Both the position numbers and the translations under genes were made by a program. From NCBI GenBank assembly GCA_021372535.1, contig JAJFUH010000004.1, positions 1 through 11,429 of the forward strand: a stretch of DNA of 11,429 bases, written 5' to 3'. Positions 4,572 through 11,429 of this stretch are shown piece after piece (within the stretch, counting starts at the first letter, position 1; every line of letters begins with the position of its first letter). Under the pieces are notes generated by a model that saw only the letters and a list, made by a program, of their open reading frames with translations, had not been told where the DNA came from and did not search any database. This DNA is from a bacterium (GTDB taxonomy: Bacteria; Latescibacterota; Latescibacteria; Latescibacterales; Latescibacteraceae).

Positions 4572-6362
4572 ATGAATACATTTATAAAAATATGCGGATT
4601 GATCATAGTCCTCGCGACGCTTTCGACCGTCCCTGTTTCGGCGCAGGAATTCGATGAAAAGCTCGATAACGTTTCATACCTTCTCGATACGGGAAAGCCT
4701 GACAGCGCCGCGGTAATTCTGTATGACATGGTCGATTCGATCACCGGCAAACAGGACCGGGTCAGGGCGTTGTATTATCTTGCGGAAGCCACGGGACAGC
4801 TTGGGAGGTATGCCGAAAAGAAACATTATCTTTCACTCGCGTGCGAGCTGCCGCCCGATGTCGAATACGGCGATAAAGTTCGTTTCTCATACTGTCAGCT
4901 TCTCCTCGATACGGATGACCTGGACGGGTGCATAGCGCTGTCCAAAGACTTCACGCAGTTATATGGCACCTCGCCGCTGATTCCCGACATGCTCTACATG
5001 GCGGGGAATGCATATCTTGAGAAAAAAGAATACCAGCGCGCATCAAATGTTTTCAGCGATATTACCAAAAATTACCAGGCTTCACCAGCCGCCCATGAAG
5101 CGGTCATGAAAGAGGGCGTGTGTCTTTTCAAACTCGAATTTTATACCGGTTCCATCGAACGTTTTGAAAAGTACCTCGCCGAAACACCCGAAGGGCAGAA
5201 TATCGACGAGGCCCTGTATTATCTCGGTCGCGCCTACGAGCAGAATCACCAGTCGGAAATGGCAAGCAGGGTGTTTAACAGGCTTGCGATCGAGTTTCCT
5301 TCTTATTCCGACAATATGGAAGCGTACATCAGGCTCGGGAAAAACCTGTTTGAATCGGGACGGTTTATCGAATCGGAAAATGCATTTCTGAACTACATAG
5401 CCAACACCCCGGAAAACGATAAAAATCATGACGAGGCGTTGTATTATCTGGAACGGATCAAATTCAAAACCGGGCAGTACACCTCAGAAATCCAGATAGC
5501 GGAAAATTTTATCTCTAAATATCCCGAAAGCCCGCGGACACCGCTGCTTCTGTTCGATCTTGCCAATTATTACCGCATGACCGGGCAGCCCCAGGAAGCA
5601 ATCGAAAATTACTGGGTTCTCCTCAATAACAGGCTCTACAGCGCATATGTTGATTCGGCAGGCATTCTCATGGCCGATACCTATGTTTCGATGAATAAAA
5701 AAGACAGCGCCACCAGTTTTCTCATAGAACTGTCCAACCGTAAAAAAAATACCGCCACTGCCCAGAACATGCTTCTGAAGCTGGGCTCCCTTTATGAGTC
5801 ATGGACGAACTATGATACCGCCATCGCATGGTATGACATCTCGCTTTCGATCGATATTTCGTATCTTGCCTCCGTCAGGGCATTATGGGGGGTTGCGCGG
5901 TGCTGTACGCAGATCAACCGTTGGCAGGATGCCGAAAAAGCATACAAGAGAATCATCAGCGATTACCCGAAAAATCCTTACATGATCGATATCCATATGG
6001 CTCTGGCGAACATGTTCTTCCAGGAAGGAAGGACCCTCGATTCCATCCACTCGGCTGAAAAAGCCCTGATATATGCCAAGACCGCTCAAAAACCGGACAT
6101 CCTGTATTTCCTGGCACAACTCTATGAAGAAGTCGATGACGGCCACGCTCTTCAGCTCTATTCACAGATTTATTATAACACCAGAAATACAACGGAGCTC
6201 CGGAACAATGCTCTTTTAAAATATGCCGAACTTGCCGAACGGAAAGGCGACCGTGTTTCCGCCGTGAACGCCTATACGAAAATAATCAGCGAGGTGGCGG
6301 ATTCAAGCTCGGTCAACAAAGCACGCAGAAAGCTCGACAGCATCAATATGGTCAAGCAATGA
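4572..6362 (+). CDS. Secreted TPR-repeat protein (periplasmic scaffold), first gene of the lptD operon
   Basis: Starting at 4572 gives 596 residues with a good signal peptide: MNTFIK, a hydrophobic core (about 7-19) and PVSA|QEF near residue 24. In-frame ATGs at 4551 and 4563 would add 7 or 3 residues before it; none of the three has a clear Shine-Dalgarno. The mature protein is almost entirely helical repeats of about 34-37 residues with TPR-type Gly/Ala/Tyr/Pro positions, for example MLYMAGNAYLEKKEYQRAS, DEALYYLGRAYEQNHQSEMA and HMALANMFFQEGRTLDSIHS. I estimate ten or more repeats covering most of residues 30-585. Tandem TPRs make protein-binding solenoids, as in BamD or YbgF/CpoB, but there is no lipobox Cys, so it should be soluble in the periplasm. 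It is followed 13 bases later by yjbQ. A role assisting outer-membrane protein or lipopolysaccharide assembly is inferred from the downstream lptD. Confidence 0.88.
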   Translation: MNTFIKICGLIIVLATLSTVPVSAQEFDEKLDNVSYLLDTGKPDSAAVILYDMVDSITGKQDRVRALYYLAEATGQLGRYAEKKHYLSLACELPPDVEYGDKVRFSYCQLLLDTDDLDGCIALSKDFTQLYGTSPLIPDMLYMAGNAYLEKKEYQRASNVFSDITKNYQASPAAHEAVMKEGVCLFKLEFYTGSIERFEKYLAETPEGQNIDEALYYLGRAYEQNHQSEMASRVFNRLAIEFPSYSDNMEAYIRLGKNLFESGRFIESENAFLNYIANTPENDKNHDEALYYLERIKFKTGQYTSEIQIAENFISKYPESPRTPLLLFDLANYYRMTGQPQEAIENYWVLLNNRLYSAYVDSAGILMADTYVSMNKKDSATSFLIELSNRKKNTATAQNMLLKLGSLYESWTNYDTAIAWYDISLSIDISYLASVRALWGVARCCTQINRWQDAEKAYKRIISDYPKNPYMIDIHMALANMFFQEGRTLDSIHSAEKALIYAKTAQKPDILYFLAQLYEEVDDGHALQLYSQIYYNTRNTTELRNNALLKYAELAERKGDRVSAVNAYTKIISEVADSSSVNKARRKLDSINMVKQ

Positions 6363-6375
6363 CAGGAGCCGATCA

Positions 6376-6774
6376 ATGATTGAGAGCTTCCGCGTCACTA
6401 CTCGTTCACGGTCGGAACTTATCGACATTACCGACCAGGTTCGGGACATTGTATCGTCCGCGGGAATAAAAAACGGCGTTTGCCAGGTTTTCATTCCCCA
6501 CACCACCGCAGGTATCACCATCAATGAAAATGCAGACCCCGATGTGAAATTCGATATTCTTGCCTCACTTGACCAGATTGTCCCCTGGCGAAACAACTAC
6601 CGTCACAGCGAGGGAAATTCGGCAGCACATATAAAAGCATCCCTCATGGGTTTTTCGGTATTTATCCCGATCGATGACGGAAAACTTGTGCTCGGTACGT
6701 GGCAGTGTGTATATTTCTGCGAATTCGACGGACCGCGAACACGTAAAGCAGTGGTAAACATCACAGGTCATTGA
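6376..6774 (+). CDS. yjbQ: YjbQ/UPF0047 family protein
   Basis: The 132 residues cover the whole YjbQ/UPF0047 family length. The signature residues are present: PHTTAGITINENADPDV (41-57, with His42, Glu51 and Asp54), RHSEGNSAAHIKASL (76-90, with His77, Asn81 and His85), then GKLVLGTWQ (102-110) and EFDGPRTR (116-123). The histidines and acidic residues form a conserved pocket. Escherichia coli YjbQ has been reported to provide a secondary thiamine-phosphate synthase activity, but the physiological role of the family is not settled. The ATG has AGGAG about 7 bases upstream. The stop overlaps the lptD start (TGATG), so translation of the two is coupled. It has no signal peptide and is cytoplasmic, a curious partner for two envelope proteins. 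Confidence 0.94.
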   Translation: MIESFRVTTRSRSELIDITDQVRDIVSSAGIKNGVCQVFIPHTTAGITINENADPDVKFDILASLDQIVPWRNNYRHSEGNSAAHIKASLMGFSVFIPIDDGKLVLGTWQCVYFCEFDGPRTRKAVVNITGH

Positions 6775-9215
6775 TGAAAGTCCGGTATTTCGTAGCCATC
6801 CTTTTCCTATACTTTTTCCCCTGTCAGGCGCATACCCAGGAAAATCCCGTCAGGAAGCTTGATTTCGAGGGATATGTCATTTCCGATTCGCTCGACTACA
6901 GCGCGGAATCGATCGATTATTATTTCGATGACCGTAAAGTGGTCATGACAAAGAATTCCACGATCAAGTATGTCGGGAGAACATTGAAAAGCTACGAGAT
7001 AACCTACTGGCAGAATTACGAATACATGGAGGCAGCGGGCAGGCCTGATTCCACGGGCGCTCTGGTCGATACGCCGTTATTCGTCGACCAGGGAGGCGAA
7101 GAGCTGCGGGGTCTCACGATCAAGTACAATCTCCGCACGCAGGAAGGTGTCATCGCCCAGGGAAAGACAAAATACGAAACGGGATTCTATCATTCAGACA
7201 CGATAAAACGCGTTTCGGATGATACCCTGTATGTGGCGAACGGAAGTTTCACAACCTGCGATATCGAGGATCATCCTCATTTTTATTTCGCGGGGAAAAA
7301 GATGAAATTCATCATTAAAGACAAGATCATCATAAAGCCGATTACCGCGTATGTCAACGATATCCCGGTCATGTGGTTCCCTTTTTATGTCTATCCCATC
7401 GCCCAGGGAAGACAGTCGGGCTTTCTCACCCCGCGGTACGGTTCCTCACGGCGTGACGGGAGATATGTATCCAACCTCGGATACTATTTTGCGCCATCGG
7501 AATTCTGGGACCTTCGCATGGCCGGTGTGCTGAGGGAACGTAACGGTTGGCTTGTGAAAGACTGGTTAAGCTACAACAAACGGTACAATCTCTCCGGTTC
7601 GGTTTTCGGATCGTACGAGGACCGTTCGGAGTCCGGCACGAAAGAATGGGAGCTCCAGGTATCGCACGTTCAGACTCTATCCCCCACCCTGTCGATAACC
7701 GGATCGGGGAATTTCCAGAGCATGGATTATTCTCGGTACAATTCCACCAATATGTACGAACGTCTCAACAGGGACATGCGATCCTCGCTGTCGATATCCA
7801 AACGGTGGGAAGAGAGCGGAAACAGTCTGACGACCACATTCAGCCACCAGAAAAATCTCGATACGGAAAACAGCTCCGTCGTTCTCCCAAGCCTGAGATT
7901 CAGAAAACCGAGAAAAGCGTTGTTCGGTAAACAGGACACTAAAAAACAGCGCCGAAAATACATGGAGCCGGAGAGTACCACGGAAAAGAAAGAACCGGCC
8001 TGGTATGAATCGATATATTATTCGTTCGATTCGGATTTTAAAAATTCCGGCGAGACCAGGCAGGAAACCATAAATCCGAATCCCGGATTAATCGATACCG
8101 TCGAAGTCTCCAAATTCGACCGTGAGATGAACATGTCGGCCGGGTTGTCGAGCTCGTTCAAACTCCTTGGCTGGCTTGTATCCGAACCGTCGCTCCAGCT
8201 TTCGGAGAGTTTCTCGGCCTCGAACAAATACGTCGCCGAAGAACGGTACCGTCGGAATGATAATCTGTCCGCACGGCTGGGGCTGGGGACAACGGTGTAT
8301 GGCACGTTCAATCCTTCGATCGGCAGCCTGACGGGTCTCCGTCATGTTATCACGCCGTCCATTTCATACACGTACGGCAAGCGGCGGTCATTTTTTGGAG
8401 AAAACGCCGATGCATATTTCCGTTTCGATAAAAACGACCTCGACAAAGGCCGTGTGAACACTGTCAGCATAAATCTCAGGAATCTCATCCAGGCTAAAAC
8501 CGTAAAAAATGAAAAAGAGAACAAGTTCGATCTGTTCGCCCTCAATTTCTCGTCATCAGCCGATTTTGAAAAAGACAAGCGGCCGATATCACCGCTTACG
8601 ACCACGCTCGATTTTACGCCGCTCAAGAAATACATGACAACCCGGTTGTCCTCCAGCCATGATTTTTACCATGATGACGACAAATTCCATCTCACCAGCC
8701 CGTATCTCACGAATGTGAGCATAACCACCAGTGTGGGGCTTTCGCAGACGAACTTTGCATTCATGGGAAAATCCTCGCGGGAGTATTCGAGCAGTAATCT
8801 GGGGAGAGATGATTTTACTCTCGACGAGAAAATCGGCGGCGATGAGGATACATCGGGCGAAAGCGGCACCTCCTCGGGATTCAATCTGAGATTTTCGCAT
8901 ACGTACCAGATCAGAAGGGCAGGAAAAGATTCGAGCGGCAAATACAAGTATACAACGAGCAACAACATCAAACCGAACATCTCATTTTCTCCGACGAAGA
9001 ATCTCTCGGTGAACTATTATCTGTACTACGATATCGAAGAAAAGAGCCTCATTTTTCACCGGCTCGTCATCAACAGGAATCTTCACTGCTGGGAGGCAAA
9101 CATATCATGGATTCCCTCGGGAGTGAACGAGGGTTACTATTTCAAAGTAAACATAAAAGACCTTCCCGACATCAAAGTTGAACGAAGAAGAGGGACATCA
9201 CAGACCAGTTATTGA
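6774..9215 (+). CDS. lptD: LptD-family outer-membrane LPS assembly protein
   Basis: The 813-residue precursor has a signal peptide (about 1-20), an LptA/OstA-like periplasmic beta-jellyroll (about 28-180) and a large C-terminal beta-barrel (about 210-813). The diagnostic junction is clear: NGSFTTCDIEDHPHFYFAGK (156-175), an IIIKPITAYVNDIPVMWFPF stretch (185-204), then GRQSGFLTPRYGSS (212-225). These are the LptD 'TTC...P.W.i', 'giPv.ylPy' and 'SGfL.P' motifs. LptD, usually with LptE, inserts lipopolysaccharide into the outer leaflet. The barrel has a basic loop around 376-400 and an acidic, Ser/Gly-rich loop around 666-704; the protein ends in Tyr. The ATG at 6774 shares one base with the yjbQ stop; an in-frame TTG at 6771 is less likely. 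The sequence style resembles Bacteroidetes/FCB 'putative LPS assembly protein LptD'. No lptE, lptA or lptC is visible nearby. Confidence 0.92.
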   Translation: MKVRYFVAILFLYFFPCQAHTQENPVRKLDFEGYVISDSLDYSAESIDYYFDDRKVVMTKNSTIKYVGRTLKSYEITYWQNYEYMEAAGRPDSTGALVDTPLFVDQGGEELRGLTIKYNLRTQEGVIAQGKTKYETGFYHSDTIKRVSDDTLYVANGSFTTCDIEDHPHFYFAGKKMKFIIKDKIIIKPITAYVNDIPVMWFPFYVYPIAQGRQSGFLTPRYGSSRRDGRYVSNLGYYFAPSEFWDLRMAGVLRERNGWLVKDWLSYNKRYNLSGSVFGSYEDRSESGTKEWELQVSHVQTLSPTLSITGSGNFQSMDYSRYNSTNMYERLNRDMRSSLSISKRWEESGNSLTTTFSHQKNLDTENSSVVLPSLRFRKPRKALFGKQDTKKQRRKYMEPESTTEKKEPAWYESIYYSFDSDFKNSGETRQETINPNPGLIDTVEVSKFDREMNMSAGLSSSFKLLGWLVSEPSLQLSESFSASNKYVAEERYRRNDNLSARLGLGTTVYGTFNPSIGSLTGLRHVITPSISYTYGKRRSFFGENADAYFRFDKNDLDKGRVNTVSINLRNLIQAKTVKNEKENKFDLFALNFSSSADFEKDKRPISPLTTTLDFTPLKKYMTTRLSSSHDFYHDDDKFHLTSPYLTNVSITTSVGLSQTNFAFMGKSSREYSSSNLGRDDFTLDEKIGGDEDTSGESGTSSGFNLRFSHTYQIRRAGKDSSGKYKYTTSNNIKPNISFSPTKNLSVNYYLYYDIEEKSLIFHRLVINRNLHCWEANISWIPSGVNEGYYFKVNIKDLPDIKVERRRGTSQTSY

Positions 9216-9225
9216 CAAAAAAATC

Positions 9226-9256
9226 GCGAAAACGTCCATTTTATGCTAATTTTCGC
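9226..9256. promoter_or_regulatory. Inverted repeat abutting the HU promoter
   Basis: GCGAAAA (9226-9232) and TTTTCGC (9250-9256) form a perfect 7-bp inverted repeat around a 17-base AT-rich centre and end exactly at the -35 box of the HU gene. It could be a weak end-of-transcript hairpin for lptD (no T-run follows) or an operator/UP-element region for HU. Confidence 0.35.
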
Positions 9257-9285
9257 TTGACATGCATCCTTGCTGGAATTATTGT
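9257..9285 (+). promoter_or_regulatory. Strong sigma-70 promoter for the HU gene
   Basis: A perfect TTGACA (9257-9262) and TATTGT (9280-9285) with 17-base spacing; the preceding 20 bases are AT-rich as in an UP element. Predicted start is near 9292, leaving a leader of about 36 bases that contains the full Shine-Dalgarno. Confidence 0.8.
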
Positions 9286-9312
9286 AACAACTAACGTGTA
9301 CATACCTAACGC

Positions 9313-9323
9313 TAAGGAGGTGA
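9313..9323 (+). promoter_or_regulatory. Full-length Shine-Dalgarno for HU
   Basis: TAAGGAGGTGA matches the complement of the 16S rRNA 3' tail along 11 bases and precedes the ATG at 9328 by 4 bases (7 from the GGAGG core). It is the strongest ribosome site in the window and fits the high output expected of a nucleoid protein. Confidence 0.85.
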
Positions 9324-9327
9324 AGCA

Positions 9328-9597
9328 ATGACGAAAGACGAGCTCGTGGCCAAAGCAGCTCAGGATGCCGGCATTCCGAAAGTAAAGGCTGCTAAGGTGC
9401 TGGAATCCATCATCAAAAGCATTACCGGTGCTCTGAAAAAGGGAAACAAGGTGAGCCTGGTCGGATTTGGAACATTCTCCGTTGTCAAACGTGCTGCCCG
9501 TGAAGGCCGTAATCCGGCGACCAACAAGCCCATCAAAATCCCGGCTGCAAATGTTCCCAAGTTCAAACCCGGGAAGAAACTGAAAGAAGCTGTCTAA
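9328..9597 (+). CDS. hup: HU/IHF-family nucleoid DNA-binding protein
   Basis: The 89 residues match the HU family in length and order: the N-terminal helical dimer core (MTKDELVAKAA, then VLESIIKSITGALKKGNKV), the GFGTFSV turn (46-52), the flexible DNA-binding arm with GRNPATNKPIKIP (60-72, with the intercalating Pro63) and the end KFKPGKKLKEAV. HU bends and compacts DNA and supports replication, recombination and transcription. The usual arm sequence RNPQTG reads RNPATN here, a mild variation. The composition is closer to HU than to IHF, though the subtype cannot be proven from sequence alone. The gene is monocistronic, with its own near-consensus promoter, a full Shine-Dalgarno and a terminator. 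Confidence 0.97.
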   Translation: MTKDELVAKAAQDAGIPKVKAAKVLESIIKSITGALKKGNKVSLVGFGTFSVVKRAAREGRNPATNKPIKIPAANVPKFKPGKKLKEAV

Positions 9598-9618
9598 TAC
9601 AAATTATTAAACCATATA

Positions 9619-9672
9619 CAAAAGGCAGTCTATTCGTCAGGTATATTCGATGGGCTGCCTTTTGCTTTGTTT
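9619..9672 (+). terminator. Intrinsic terminator of the HU gene
   Basis: CAAAAGGCAG (9619-9628) pairs with CTGCCTTTTG (9655-9664), extended inward by a T-G and a C-G pair, giving about 12 pairs with a loop of about 22 bases. The 3' arm itself holds the T-run and is followed by more T-rich sequence (CTTTGTTTG). The A-run before the first arm could allow it to work in both directions. Confidence 0.75.
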
Positions 9673-9715
9673 GTCCTGGTGCCCGTATATCAGGGTTGTT
9701 GAACGGACATGATTC

Positions 9716-10162
9716 ATGATCGGAGTCGTACAGAGAGTCGAACGGTGCAGTGTATCGGTTGATGAAAGTGTTGTCGCCTCAATCGGCCACGGATTGCTTA
9801 TTCTCCTCGGTGTGCACCACGAGGATACCGAAAAGGATATACAGCTTCTTGCCCGAAAATGTATCGGGCTTAGAATTTTTTCCGATGACGAAGGGAAAAT
9901 GAATCTTTCGGTCACGGATATAGCCGGAGAAATAGTCATCGTCAGCCAGTTTACCCTTTTCGGTGATGTGAAACGGGGACTGAGGCCCTATTTCGGAGAA
10001 GCCGCGGCTCCCGAAAAAGCAGTGGATTATTACAACCGTTTCACGGCGGTTCTCTCTGATAGCGGTGTGCCGGTAAAGGGGGGTATTTTCGGAGCTCACA
10101 TGCATGTCGAGCTTGTGAACGACGGGCCGGTAACCATTGTGCTGAATACGAGGGAATTATAG
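9716..10162 (+). CDS. dtd: D-aminoacyl-tRNA deacylase (DTD)
   Basis: The 148 residues are collinear with bacterial DTD. Key elements are the N-terminal QRVERCSVSVD, LRIFSDDEGKMNLSV (52-66), the active-site SQFTL motif (77-81), RGLRPYFGEAAAPE (87-100), and the cross-subunit Gly-cisPro motif in NDGPVT (135-140). The enzyme hydrolyses D-amino acids, and glycine mischarged on tRNA-Ala, from tRNA in the cytoplasm, protecting translation. FGAHMHV (125-131) has His where FGADMxV is common. The start has only a weak ribosome site (GGAC). A possible promoter, TTGCTT (9662-9667) with an 18-base gap to TATATC (9686-9691), overlaps the HU terminator and is weak. The TAG stop shares its G with the GTG start of maf, so the two are coupled. 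Confidence 0.96.
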   Translation: MIGVVQRVERCSVSVDESVVASIGHGLLILLGVHHEDTEKDIQLLARKCIGLRIFSDDEGKMNLSVTDIAGEIVIVSQFTLFGDVKRGLRPYFGEAAAPEKAVDYYNRFTAVLSDSGVPVKGGIFGAHMHVELVNDGPVTIVLNTREL

Positions 10163-10770
10163 TGTGTGAACTTGTGCTTGCTTCAAAATCCCCCCGCCGT
10201 CAGGAATTACTGAAACTCCTTGGTCATCCGTTTTCCATCATCATATCGGATATCGAGGAGAATGTGGTTGAGCATGAAACTCCCGCTCAGCACGTCGTAC
10301 GGCTCTCGGAAAATAAAGCCCGGGCTGTAGGCGGCCGCCTCGAAAGCGGAATTGTCATCGGTTCCGACACCATTGTCGTCCTCGACAGCGAGATTCTCGG
10401 CAAACCATCGACGCCGGACGAGGCTGAGGAAATGCTCGGGAAGCTTCAGAACCGCACCCACCGGGTATTTACCGGTTTTGCCCTTTTGGATGTCACGAGC
10501 GGCCGAATGGTATCGGATTATGAAACCACGGAAGTGACGATTCGTGCGATGACACCATGTCTTATCCACCGTTATGTACGGACGGGAGAACCGCTTGACA
10601 AAGCGGGTTCATACGGTATACAGGGGTATGGATCAGCACTTGTGACATCGATCAAAGGGTGTTATTTTACAGTTATGGGACTTCCGCTGGCAAAGCTCAT
10701 GGAATCTCTCCATGCATTTTCCGGCGGGAGATTTGGTTACTTTGGCATCAACACGGAGTCACATACATGA
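10162..10770 (+). CDS. maf: Maf-family nucleoside triphosphate pyrophosphatase
   Basis: This 202-residue protein starts with GTG, preceded by AGGGA about 6 bases upstream and overlapping the dtd stop by one base. Maf motifs in order are LASKSPRRQELLKLLG (6-21), IGSDTIVVLDSEILGKP (66-82, with catalytic Asp69 and Lys81), NRTHRVFTGF (97-106), GEPLDKAGSYGIQG (142-155) and KGCYFTVMGLPL (165-176). Maf enzymes hydrolyse non-canonical or pyrimidine nucleotides to monophosphates; the DKAGSYGIQG form is that of the YhdE-type dTTP/UTP pyrophosphatases rather than the YceF m7GTP type, by motif comparison from memory. Maf has been linked to septum inhibition and cell shape, which fits its place between dtd and rodZ. 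The stop overlaps the rodZ start (ATGA). Confidence 0.95.
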   Translation: MCELVLASKSPRRQELLKLLGHPFSIIISDIEENVVEHETPAQHVVRLSENKARAVGGRLESGIVIGSDTIVVLDSEILGKPSTPDEAEEMLGKLQNRTHRVFTGFALLDVTSGRMVSDYETTEVTIRAMTPCLIHRYVRTGEPLDKAGSYGIQGYGSALVTSIKGCYFTVMGLPLAKLMESLHAFSGGRFGYFGINTESHT

Positions 10771-11429
10771 TACCTCTCCATGAAGAGCTCAGAGCACTGC
10801 GGATGAAAAAGGGCGTTACGCTCGAACACATCTATGATGTCATGAAAATCAGCGTTTCCATACTCAGAAAAATCGAGGACGGAGATTTCTCTGTTGTTCC
10901 GCAGCCGTTTTTACGCGCTTTTCTCCGTGAATATGCCCAGGTCATCGGGATCGATCCCGAACGAGTCATCCTCAGATATGAAAACAGGATACAGTCAATC
11001 ATCGAGCCGAAACCACCCGTTCAGCCGGTGATAGAAGAAACTCCTCCAAAACCGCCCAAAAAGGAATCCAAACGGCGGGAGAAACAATCAGAGATAATTA
11101 TTCCCGAAAGAAAAGACGAGCCGCCAGTCGAAGAGCAGGGAGAACCTGTGCCGGTAATTTCCGCTGAAAGTCCGGCCACGGAAGAAAAAACCGGGGAGCC
11201 CACACTTTTTGATCTTTCTTCCGAAGCCGCCGTGGAAAAAACCGTTCCGGACGAGAAAATATCCCGGACAGAAACCGAAACACCCAAACAGGCAGAACCC
11301 GAAATCATCGAAAATGAAACGGTGCCTGCTCCCCGGCAGCTCAGGTCCGAAACCCACAAACGTCTTGAAATCGAGGAACCTTCGCAGACCAATACAGTCT
11401 ATTTCGTCGTTTTTGTCGTAATCATAATT
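10767..11429 (+). CDS. rodZ: RodZ-like cytoskeletal/cell-shape protein, N-terminal part, cut by window edge
   Basis: The ATG at 10767 overlaps the maf stop (ATGA) and the frame stays open for 221 codons to the edge. Residues 5-70 form a RodZ-type helix-turn-helix of the HTH_25 class: LRALRMKKGVTLEHI, an ILRKIEDGDFSVVPQPFLRA segment and FLREYAQVIGIDPERV. A long linker rich in Pro, Glu and Lys (about 78-208) follows, then VYFVVFVVIII at 211-221, which is the beginning of a transmembrane helix. A periplasmic C-terminal domain such as DUF4115 is expected beyond the edge. RodZ couples MreB filaments to the elongation machinery; the HTH binds MreB rather than DNA. The linker's charge pattern is typical of low-complexity tethers. 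The missing C-terminus prevents full confirmation. Confidence 0.9.
   Translation, partial: MIPLHEELRALRMKKGVTLEHIYDVMKISVSILRKIEDGDFSVVPQPFLRAFLREYAQVIGIDPERVILRYENRIQSIIEPKPPVQPVIEETPPKPPKKESKRREKQSEIIIPERKDEPPVEEQGEPVPVISAESPATEEKTGEPTLFDLSSEAAVEKTVPDEKISRTETETPKQAEPEIIENETVPAPRQLRSETHKRLEIEEPSQTNTVYFVVFVVIII

Noticed and set aside
1-11429. CRISPR array, tRNA, rRNA, transposon or prophage
   Set aside because: No regularly spaced repeats, no tRNA-like T-loops or rRNA-like segments, and no transposase, integrase or phage structural motif were seen on either strand.

Overview
The window carries 11 complete or edge-truncated genes with confident or moderate family calls, plus one unassigned gene fragment at the left edge. 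It looks like chromosomal DNA of a Gram-negative (diderm) bacterium. It encodes an LptD-type lipopolysaccharide transport barrel, a lipoprotein-type signal peptide and periplasmic proteins, and it uses classic sigma-70-like promoters and purine-rich Shine-Dalgarno sites. The LptD homologue and the mixed housekeeping content resemble uncultured members of the Fibrobacteres-Chlorobi-Bacteroidetes (FCB) supergroup. That placement is an inference from protein style and was not tested. No phage, transposase, CRISPR array, tRNA or rRNA was seen.

Left part (1-1986, minus strand): a 62-codon gene fragment runs off the left edge, followed by about 480 bases without a convincing gene. Next comes a probable three-gene unit transcribed leftward. 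It encodes a small membrane protein with a C-terminal zinc ribbon, a YidD-family protein with an extra membrane helix whose start overlaps the previous gene by 22 bases, and a small putative lipoprotein with a PPC-like beta domain. A strong intrinsic terminator at 620-653 ends this unit. Its leader contains two mutually exclusive hairpins.

Middle (1887-4311): a 534-base intergenic stretch holds a small repeat pair and a good promoter for a monocistronic M20 metallopeptidase of the ArgE/DapE type. A short stand-alone cyclic-nucleotide-binding-domain protein converges on it from the other strand.

Right-centre (4312-9215): two divergent promoters flank a CRP-like palindrome. The rightward one probably drives an envelope operon: a secreted TPR-repeat protein, YjbQ and LptD, the last two overlapping at TGATG. 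Co-transcription suggests shared regulation of outer-membrane biogenesis, possibly responding to a CRP/FNR-type regulator.

Right (9216-11429): an HU-family DNA-binding protein gene has its own near-consensus promoter, a full-length Shine-Dalgarno and a terminator. It is followed by a tightly packed quality-control and cell-shape cluster: dtd (D-aminoacyl-tRNA deacylase), maf (nucleotide pyrophosphatase) and rodZ. Overlapping stop/start codons link these genes, and rodZ runs off the right edge just as its transmembrane helix begins.

I found no clear, fully novel system. The most interesting points are the CRP-like box shared by the cyclic-nucleotide-domain gene and the TPR-yjbQ-lptD operon, the zinc-ribbon/yidD overlap, and the competing-hairpin leader.
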